Shown piece by piece: positions 1-5,197 of a stretch of 7,527 nt of DNA. The notes under the pieces were generated by a model. It had not been told where the DNA came from. It was given only the letters and a program-made list of their open reading frames with translations, and did no database searches. The translations under genes were made by a program, and so were the position numbers. Positions within the stretch are counted from its first letter, which is position 1, and every line of letters begins with the position of its first letter. Source of the DNA: PVC group bacterium (GTDB lineage Bacteria > Verrucomicrobiota > Kiritimatiellia > CAIKKV01 > PXCX01); contig PXCX01000013.1 of the NCBI GenBank assembly GCA_003565195.1, positions 1-7,527 on the forward strand, written 5' to 3'.

Positions 1-21
1 GGGTGGCGGTTAAGAAGGCGA

Positions 22-243
22 GTAAGTGTGGCTTCGCACGCTATGGACGCTTAACCGTACGCTTAAACGCACACTTCCTCGAAACCCTTACTCGGATACC
101 CTTCGTCGACCAACTTAATCGATCCGCAGGGGCGAAATGGTCCGTCAGAATAGGGACACACAAAATATCTATCTGGCGATGCATTACGGCTTCGGTGCAA
201 ACGAACACGCCGGCTTGGCAAAATGTTTATGGCAAAATTCCAG
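22..243 (+). repeat. Left copy of 222-bp interspersed inverted repeat
   Basis: This stretch matches the reverse complement of 7306-7527 with no gaps. I count 7 mismatches in 222 positions (about 97% identity), at 106, 110, 187, 195, 196, 219 and 226. The inner edge is sharp: both copies share ATGGCAAAATTCCAG and then diverge at 244. The outer edge cannot be set, because the right copy is cut by the window end, so the repeat may extend further left than 22. The first part has CTT(A/C) recurring every 12-14 bp, including two 8-bp ACGCTTAA units at 47-54 and 59-66. Bases 1-21 show nothing assignable. Reading frames cross the repeat on both strands, but most differences between the copies change the amino acid, so I regard it as non-coding. 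No transposase or clear terminal inverted repeats are visible. A MITE-like or REP-like element is possible but unproven. Confidence 0.96.
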
Positions 244-260
244 GTTTTTGGAATGTCCAC

Positions 261-289
261 TTGACGTTGGCTTAAATATTCCGTATTCT
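261..289 (+). promoter_or_regulatory. Candidate sigma70-type promoter of parB-queC
   Basis: TTGACG (261-266) and TATTCT (284-289) are separated by 17 bp. They match the -35 consensus at 5 of 6 positions and the -10 consensus at 4 of 6. Transcription would start near 296 and leave a leader of about 40 nt before the parB ATG. The -35 box begins 17 bp after the inner edge of the repeat, so the promoter lies just outside the repeat but within reach of anything that binds it. This is inferred from sequence only. Confidence 0.6.
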
Positions 290-335
290 TTTTTCCAACC
301 CAAGGTTGTCGGTGTGACATTAAGGAAGATTGAAG

Positions 336-1262
336 ATGAGCGCAAAGAAAGCCAGGGGGCTGGGTCGCGGACTCAGTGCCCTGATTAGCGACAGCGAAAC
401 GACTGCATCCGCAACCGCGGACACCGATCAGGAAACCGCGAATGGAGCACGGATGGTCGCTGTCGGCAAAATCCGGGAGAACCCCAGTCAGCCAAGGGAC
501 CGGTTTCATCCGGATCGGTTGGCGGACTTGGTCGATTCCGTGCGTCGCCACGGTGTTTTGCAACCGTTAATGGTCCGTACCGAGGGCACTCATTTCGAGT
601 TAATCGCCGGTGAACGCCGGCTGCGCGCGGCGCGGGATGCCGGCTTGCAGGAAGTCCCGGTGATAGTCCGCGAAGTTTCGGACGAGCAATCGCTGGAACT
701 GGCGCTGGTCGAAAATCTGCAGCGCGAGGATTTGAACCCGATTGAGGAAGCCGAGGGTTATCAGGATTTGATCACCCGCTTTGGATTGACCCAGGAACAG
801 GTTGCCCAGCGTGTTGGGAAAGCGCGTGCTTCGGTGGCCAACGCCTTACGAATCTTAACGTTTAACGAGGAGATTCGCGTCCTGCTGGCCGACGGCCGCC
901 TGAGCAGTGGACACGCCAAGGTTCTGCTGGGTGTTAATGATCCGGAAAGGCAGCGCTTACTGGCTTTGCGAACGGTTGCCGAGCATTTATCGGTTCGCCA
1001 ACTTGAACGGTTGGTTGCCGGTCCGCGCCGCCGTATGCCGCGGTTAGCCGGAGCGTCGGCAGGTGGTCCGGCGTTGCCCGAGGACTATCTGCGGCAATTG
1101 ACGGATGTAATGCAGCGTCATTTCGGGACAGGTGTGCGGATCGCCCCGGCCGGCCTGGCGGCCAACGGCCGCAAATCCAAGGGTCGGATAGAACTGGACT
1201 TCTATTCCAATGAAGAGTTGCAACGTTTACTGGAATTGATGGGTCTGGGTGACAGTTTATGA
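336..1262 (+). CDS. parB: ParB chromosome partitioning protein (CTPase clamp)
   Basis: ParB binds parS sites near the origin, loads as a CTP-dependent DNA clamp, and works with the ATPase ParA to segregate chromosomes. The 308-residue protein has the full family layout. There is an N-terminal ParA-contact segment, RGLGRGLSALI (residues 7-17), then the N-domain with NPSQPR (49-54), the CTP-binding motif GERRLRA (92-98), and ENLQR...NPIEEA (126-139). A helix-turn-helix starting at LTQEQVAQRVG (151-161) follows. The C-terminal dimerisation region ends in a typical IELDFYSNEELQRLLELMG stretch. The ATG at 336 is chosen because AAGGAAG (322-328) lies 7 nt upstream. A TTG two codons earlier (330) is too close to that site. 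parA is not in the window, and the space directly upstream is taken by the repeat, so parB appears to have its own promoter. Its stop overlaps the queC start. I saw no canonical parS in the window. Confidence 0.97.
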   Translation: MSAKKARGLGRGLSALISDSETTASATADTDQETANGARMVAVGKIRENPSQPRDRFHPDRLADLVDSVRRHGVLQPLMVRTEGTHFELIAGERRLRAARDAGLQEVPVIVREVSDEQSLELALVENLQREDLNPIEEAEGYQDLITRFGLTQEQVAQRVGKARASVANALRILTFNEEIRVLLADGRLSSGHAKVLLGVNDPERQRLLALRTVAEHLSVRQLERLVAGPRRRMPRLAGASAGGPALPEDYLRQLTDVMQRHFGTGVRIAPAGLAANGRKSKGRIELDFYSNEELQRLLELMGLGDSL

Positions 1263-2020
1263 TGTCGGGAAAGTCAGTGCCGCCCGCCCGCCCGGCATCA
1301 ATCGCTCAGTTGGACGGCGGATGCCACCAATCATTGCAGCCCATCATGCCTAACGCTTTGGTTTTGTTATCGGGCGGCATGGATTCCGCCACGCTATTAT
1401 TTTATGTCAAACATCGTCTCAAGGTCGCGGTGGTGGATGCGCTCTCATTTGATTACGGCCAGCATCACCGTTGCGAATTGACGATGGCGACCTGGCAGGC
1501 GCGTGCCGCCGGTGTCCGTGACCATCGCGTGATTGATCTCGGGTTCCTGGGCGATATGACGGCTCCGGTATCCGCCCTGACCGGCAGCCAGGTTGCCATG
1601 CCCGATCTGGATCGGCTAACCTTGAAAGAACGCGAACAACCCGGCACTTACGTACCGCATCGCAATCTGGTGTTATTGTCGCTGGCCACCGCTTACGCCG
1701 AAGCGCGTGGCATCCGGGATGTATTTTACGGGGCGCAAAGCCAGGACAGCTACGGTTACTGGGATTGCAGCGCAGACTTTCTCGAACGGCTCAACCAGGT
1801 GCTTTCATTGAACCGGCGCGATGCCGTACGAATTCAGGCACCGTTTGTCGCCATGCGAAAAGCCGACGAAATCCGGTTGGGCATGGAATTGGGTGTCAAT
1901 TACGCCCGCACCTGGACCTGTTATCGTGGCGGACCCAAACCGTGTGATGATTGTCCCGCCTGTCGGGAACGACGCTCGGCATTTGACCAAATCGGCATCG
2001 CCGATCCCGCCCGGGGCTAA
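1259..2020 (+). CDS. queC: 7-cyano-7-deazaguanine (preQ0) synthase QueC
   Basis: QueC uses ATP and ammonia to turn 7-carboxy-7-deazaguanine into preQ0, the precursor of queuosine in tRNA and of 7-deazaguanine DNA modifications. The PP-loop ATP pyrophosphatase signature SGGMDS is at residues 38-43, followed by the family-typical FDYGQHHRCE, the region around residue 130 with YVPHRNLVLLSLA, and SYGYWDC. The zinc site is visible as C221, C229, C232 and C235. The start at 1259 overlaps the parB stop as ATGA, which suggests translational coupling, but its ribosome site (GGGTG near 1246-1250) is weak. Conserved sequence begins only at about residue 31. An internal ATG at 1346 would give a 224-residue protein closer to the usual family size but has no clear ribosome site, so the first 29 residues are doubtful. 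No queD, queE or queF is present. Family assignment is secure; the start is not. Confidence 0.95.
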   Translation: MMSGKSVPPARPASIAQLDGGCHQSLQPIMPNALVLLSGGMDSATLLFYVKHRLKVAVVDALSFDYGQHHRCELTMATWQARAAGVRDHRVIDLGFLGDMTAPVSALTGSQVAMPDLDRLTLKEREQPGTYVPHRNLVLLSLATAYAEARGIRDVFYGAQSQDSYGYWDCSADFLERLNQVLSLNRRDAVRIQAPFVAMRKADEIRLGMELGVNYARTWTCYRGGPKPCDDCPACRERRSAFDQIGIADPARG

Positions 2021-2027
2021 CGATCCT

Positions 2028-2783
2028 TTATGCTTTTGCGGCTTGTTCAATCCCTCCGAAACGGCGTCCTCGTGCGGCATAGGCACGCAGCGCCTCGGCA
2101 AAATGGGGCTCGCGAAAATCGGGCCACATGACGTCGCTGACATACAGTTCGGTATACGAAATTTGCCAAAGCAAAAAATTGCTGATACGCATTTCGCCAC
2201 TTGTCCGGATCAGCAGATCCGGGTCGGGAATATCCGGCGCATACAAATGCCGGGCAAGCATCGCTTCATCAATCGTTTCCGGATCAAGTTCACCGGTGCG
2301 CGCTTTGCACGCCAGAGCTTTGGCGGCATCAACGATTTCAGCGCGGGCACCGTAACTGAGCGCCAGGATCAGCTGTCCCTTGTCATAGGTCCGGGTATCG
2401 GCCATCACTCTTTCCAATTCCCGCCGAATGGCGGCAGGAAGATCCGTTATCCGTCCAATGATCCGCAACCGCAAGCGGTGTTTGTGCAATTCTGCTTCAT
2501 CACTGCGTAAAAAGCGGGTCAACAAGGACATCAAGTGACGGATTTCCGGCTGTGGCCGCTTCCAGTTTTCCAGGCTGAACGCGTAAAGGGTCAGAAACGT
2601 TACGCCGTGATCGCGGCATGCGCGGATAATGGCGCGCACCGATTCGGCCCCGGCTTCATGTCCCTTGCGGCGCGGCAACCCGCGTTGCCGTGCCCAGCGG
2701 CCGTTGCCATCCATGATGACTGCCACATGACGCGGAACGCAAATACCGTTCCGCGGCGGCGCTGTTGTCGTTTTGCGGGACAT
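2028..2783 (-). CDS. uppS: Undecaprenyl diphosphate synthase (cis-prenyltransferase)
   Basis: UppS condenses isopentenyl diphosphate onto farnesyl diphosphate to make C55 undecaprenyl diphosphate, the lipid carrier for peptidoglycan and other envelope polymers. It is a soluble, membrane-associated homodimer. The 251-residue protein has every key block: HVAVIMDGNGRWA with the catalytic Asp at residue 25, a conserved His at 42 in KGHEAG, LTLYAFSLENWKRP (64-77), and the diphosphate-binding block PDLLIRTSGEMRISNFLLWQ with R193, R199 and S201, followed by E212. It ends with the family-typical RGRRFGG near 238-244. The ATG at 2783 is 13 bp after the purA stop. A GTG at 2810 in the same frame would overlap purA but adds unconserved residues and lacks a ribosome site. 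It is probably co-transcribed with purA. Its stop is 7 bp from the convergent queC stop. Confidence 0.97.
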   Translation of the reverse strand: MSRKTTTAPPRNGICVPRHVAVIMDGNGRWARQRGLPRRKGHEAGAESVRAIIRACRDHGVTFLTLYAFSLENWKRPQPEIRHLMSLLTRFLRSDEAELHKHRLRLRIIGRITDLPAAIRRELERVMADTRTYDKGQLILALSYGARAEIVDAAKALACKARTGELDPETIDEAMLARHLYAPDIPDPDLLIRTSGEMRISNFLLWQISYTELYVSDVMWPDFREPHFAEALRAYAARGRRFGGIEQAAKA

Positions 2784-2796
2784 ATCCGTTTTTCGA

Positions 2797-4074
2797 TCAG
2801 TCCCTGACACGAAAAGTACTGGCGCGCCGCGGTCCCACCGACATGATCTCGATCGGCGCTCCCGTCAGCTCTGCCAGACGTTGCAGGTAACGTTGCGCAT
2901 TTTTCGGTAATTCAGAAAAAGCAGTGGCTAGTTTGGTCGATTTTTGCCAGCCGGGCCATTGCTCATAGATCGGCCGGCAAGCGGTCAGCTCGGCGATCGT
3001 GCCCGGGAAAGTATCGATGCGGCGACCGTTCGATTCGTAGGCTACGGCAATCTTGAGCGTTTCCAAGTCGTCCAGCACATCCAGTTTGGTAACAGCCAGT
3101 CCATCGAATCCGTTGATCATGGCCGAATAACGCGCCAATACGGCATCGAACCAGCCACACCGGCGCGGACGTCCGGTGGTCGCGCCGAATTCGTTGCCTC
3201 GAGTTCCCAACTCATGGCCGATCGCGTCGGTACATTCTGTCGGAAACGGGCCTTCGCCGACACGGGTCGTATAGGCTTTGATAATGCCCAGTGTCCGGTC
3301 GATCGAACGCGGCGGCACCCCGCTACCGGTACAAGCACCGCCGACTGTGGTATTTGATGAGGTGACAAACGGATAAGTCCCGAAATCGATATCCAGCATG
3401 GCGCCTTGCGCACCCTCGAACAACAGGGAACGCCCATCGCGGAGCATGCCGTGCAACAGGCTGACCGTATCGGTAATGAACGGTTGCAATGTTGCGGCAG
3501 CCCGTTTCATGTCATGGATGAAATCGTCGAGCGTGACCGGCGGCGCACCGATGGCGGCCAGCCCACGGTTCTTTTCCGCCGCCCGGTCGGCCAGTACTTC
3601 GGCGAAATCCGCACGTTTCAAATCGCCCATGCGCAGATTGCGCCGGGAAACTTTATCGGCGTAAGCGGGACCGATGCCACGCTGGGTGGTACCGATTTTC
3701 TCGCCGATCCGCCCGGCTGCTTCCAATCCGCTGTCCAACGCCACATGATACGGAAACACCATGTGGGCGCGGTCACTGATGAAAAACCGATCCTGGACAT
3801 CAATTCCGCGTTTGGCCAGTCCGTCCAGTTCATCGCATAATGTCAGCGGATTGATGACCACCCCGTTGCCGATAACGCAAGTCTTGCCCGGCCGCAGAAT
3901 CCCCGAAGGAACCAGGTGCAGCACATACCGTTCATCATCAATTTCAACGGTGTGTCCGGCATTGTTTCCGCCCTGGTAGCGCACCACGGCATCCATGTCA
4001 TCCATCAGATAATCAACGATTTTGCCTTTGCCTTCATCGCCCCACTGGGCGCCCAGTAATACTACGTTCGCCAT
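2797..4074 (-). CDS. purA: Adenylosuccinate synthetase
   Basis: PurA joins IMP and aspartate using GTP to form adenylosuccinate, the first committed step from IMP to AMP, in the cytoplasm. The 425-residue length is normal. The phosphate loop GDEGKGK (12-18) includes D13 and K16, and GGNNAGHT (35-42) includes catalytic H41. Also present are the IMP-binding GTTQRGIGPAY (128-138), LFEGAQGAMLDIDFGTYPFVTSSN (218-241), the aspartate/GTP-binding TTGRPRRCGWFD (299-310), the guanine-recognition KLDVLD (330-335) and SVGPRR near the C-terminus. GGAA complementary to 4083-4086 sits 8 nt upstream of the ATG. uppS follows 13 bp after the stop on the same strand, so the two probably form an operon. The 141 bp upstream contain a 40-bp palindrome; I see only weak promoter-like sequence there (a TATGCT without a convincing -35). 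Confidence 0.99.
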   Translation of the reverse strand: MANVVLLGAQWGDEGKGKIVDYLMDDMDAVVRYQGGNNAGHTVEIDDERYVLHLVPSGILRPGKTCVIGNGVVINPLTLCDELDGLAKRGIDVQDRFFISDRAHMVFPYHVALDSGLEAAGRIGEKIGTTQRGIGPAYADKVSRRNLRMGDLKRADFAEVLADRAAEKNRGLAAIGAPPVTLDDFIHDMKRAAATLQPFITDTVSLLHGMLRDGRSLLFEGAQGAMLDIDFGTYPFVTSSNTTVGGACTGSGVPPRSIDRTLGIIKAYTTRVGEGPFPTECTDAIGHELGTRGNEFGATTGRPRRCGWFDAVLARYSAMINGFDGLAVTKLDVLDDLETLKIAVAYESNGRRIDTFPGTIAELTACRPIYEQWPGWQKSTKLATAFSELPKNAQRYLQRLAELTGAPIEIMSVGPRRASTFRVRD

Positions 4075-4138
4075 ATTGTTTGTTCCATTTCAGTTAAAAA
4101 GGTATTCGAAAGCATAGCATAATCGAACCGGCTGCCAC

Positions 4139-4178
4139 GAACGGCACTTTATGTTGCGCGCAACATAAAGTGCCGTTC
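4139..4178. repeat. Perfect 40-bp palindrome between membrane-protein gene and purA
   Basis: Each 20-base arm (GAACGGCACTTTATGTTGCG and its exact reverse complement) pairs fully, with no spacer at the centre; pairing stops at 4138/4179. It lies 37 bp past the stop of the membrane-protein gene and 64 bp before the purA start, both on the minus strand. As RNA it would fold into a long stem with a minimal loop, consistent with a terminator or an mRNA-end stabiliser. However, neither side has the T-run expected of an intrinsic terminator. As DNA it could be an operator for a dimeric regulator of purA or a cruciform-forming site. The sequence fact is certain; the function is open. Confidence 0.97.
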
Positions 4179-4215
4179 CGGGCTGATGCCCCACTGTCGA
4201 ACTTTTTCAGCGCAA

Positions 4216-4926
4216 TCAACTGGATGGCGGTGTTTCCGCGGTTGCTTCCGGCGACGCTTCGGGTGCTGGCGCTCCAGATTCCTGCGATCCCGGTGTTACC
4301 GGTCCGGTTTCAGCGTCGCTGTCCGGTACGTTCTTCGTGCCAAACACGTCGCGATAGGCAACCCCGAGCACACATGCCATGATCGGTGCGGTAAAGATGA
4401 CACCTATGCCGCACAGAATCAAACCGATACTGCTCAACAGACAGGTGACTACGTAAAGTCCGAGAAACGGCCAGAAATAATCTTTGACGGTCTCAAAACT
4501 GGTTGTCACTGCCGGCACAACGTCGAGCTTCCTTTCGGTGATCAGAAAGATACCAAACATTACCACGGTTCCAAGGCCATAGGCGAATAAAAGCCCCAAT
4601 AACCCTCCGAACACGGGAACAATACCGAGGATGGCGCTTCCGATAAAACTTACCACCCCGACACCCAGGAAAAGCAAAAAAGACGGAAGAAACCGGTCAA
4701 ACCCGCTAAAGACATCACCGATTTCCGGTTTGGGTTCCTGTTTGTCGATCAGCCGCAACACAATCGACACGATCCCAACGGCCAACGGTCCCGCCAAGAT
4801 GCCGAGCGTCAATCCTGAAAGCAGGATGGCGATTAAGGTTGCGGTGAACAAAATGCCGAAGTTGTCCTTGTAAAGATTGAGTCCACCCTGAATCCATTCA
4901 CTGAACTTTACCGGTTGTGTCTGCAT
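4216..4926 (-). CDS. Polytopic inner-membrane protein, function unknown
   Basis: I do not recognise a named family with certainty. The 236-residue product begins with a short amphipathic segment (WIQGGLNLYKDNF, about 11-23). It then has glycine-rich hydrophobic stretches at about 24-60 (one or two helices), 80-103, 104-130 and 151-190 (probably two helices), giving roughly five or six membrane spans. A charged loop, DKQEPKPEIGDVFSGFDRF, lies at about 61-79. The C-terminal tail from about 197 is hydrophilic and low in complexity, rich in Pro, Ala, Glu, Ser and Thr. The start at 4926 is clear, because a perfect AGGAGG (complement of 4933-4938) is 6 nt upstream. The frame stays open to 5199, but that extension is not membrane-like and lacks initiation signals. 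The general look resembles small integral membrane proteins of the DUF975/YciC type, which is only an impression. It is transcribed divergently from the fusion enzyme gene. Confidence 0.9.
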   Translation of the reverse strand: MQTQPVKFSEWIQGGLNLYKDNFGILFTATLIAILLSGLTLGILAGPLAVGIVSIVLRLIDKQEPKPEIGDVFSGFDRFLPSFLLFLGVGVVSFIGSAILGIVPVFGGLLGLLFAYGLGTVVMFGIFLITERKLDVVPAVTTSFETVKDYFWPFLGLYVVTCLLSSIGLILCGIGVIFTAPIMACVLGVAYRDVFGTKNVPDSDAETGPVTPGSQESGAPAPEASPEATAETPPSS

Positions 4927-4932
4927 CGCGTT

Positions 4933-4938
4933 CCTCCT
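4933..4938 (-). promoter_or_regulatory. Strong Shine-Dalgarno fixing the membrane-protein start
   Basis: The minus strand reads AGGAGG here, 6 nt before the ATG at 4926. This is the strongest ribosome site in the window and excludes the upstream in-frame starts that reach 5199. Confidence 0.9.
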
Positions 4939-4996
4939 TTTAATTTCAGGTTTGCGATAGCCGCACCATGCCGCTACCTGTCTTGGTTCGTAAGCA

Positions 4997-5024
4997 AGCA
5001 TAACATGTGTCCTGAATAATCCAA
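4997..5024 (-). promoter_or_regulatory. Candidate promoter of the membrane-protein gene
   Basis: On the minus strand, TTGGAT (complement of 5019-5024) and TATGCT (complement of 4997-5002) are separated by 16 bp. The -10 is preceded by TGT, giving an extended TGnTATGCT form. Transcription would begin near 4990, about 64 nt before the ATG at 4926. The -35 is weak. The call rests on sequence only. Confidence 0.4.
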
Positions 5025-5111
5025 GACAAAAAATGCGGAAGAAGGATTTCAATTGCATTACACCAGCATACCATAGGGATACCGAATGTTGGAATGCCGG
5101 GATGGAAGTGA

Positions 5112-5139
5112 TTGCATTATGGGTATGAACTGATATCAT
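5112..5139 (+). promoter_or_regulatory. Candidate extended -10 promoter of the fusion enzyme gene
   Basis: TTGCAT (5112-5117) and TATCAT (5134-5139) have 16 bp between them. The -10 is preceded by TGA, so TGATATCAT is an extended -10, which can compensate for the poor -35. The start would be near 5147 with a leader of about 50 nt. The -35 overlaps one copy of a 9-bp direct repeat, ATTGCATTA (5052-5060 and 5111-5119). Confidence 0.4.
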
Positions 5140-5197
5140 GGTTCGCTCATGCAACGGCCCGCGATGAAGGCGGGAGCAATATTTATGGACCGCAATC

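Noticed and set aside
63..563. A 166-residue minus-strand reading frame across the repeat and the start of parB.
   Set aside because: It lies antisense to a well-supported ParB, and its repeat part varies mostly by amino-acid-changing differences between the two copies.
1821..2510. A 229-residue plus-strand frame over the queC end and antisense to uppS.
   Set aside because: It is out of frame with QueC and opposite UppS, both of which show complete family motifs. It has no recognisable domain of its own.
2784..2810. GTG start for UppS at 2810, overlapping purA.
   Set aside because: There is no ribosome site before it, and the extra nine residues are outside family conservation. ATG 2783 gives normal length and spacing.
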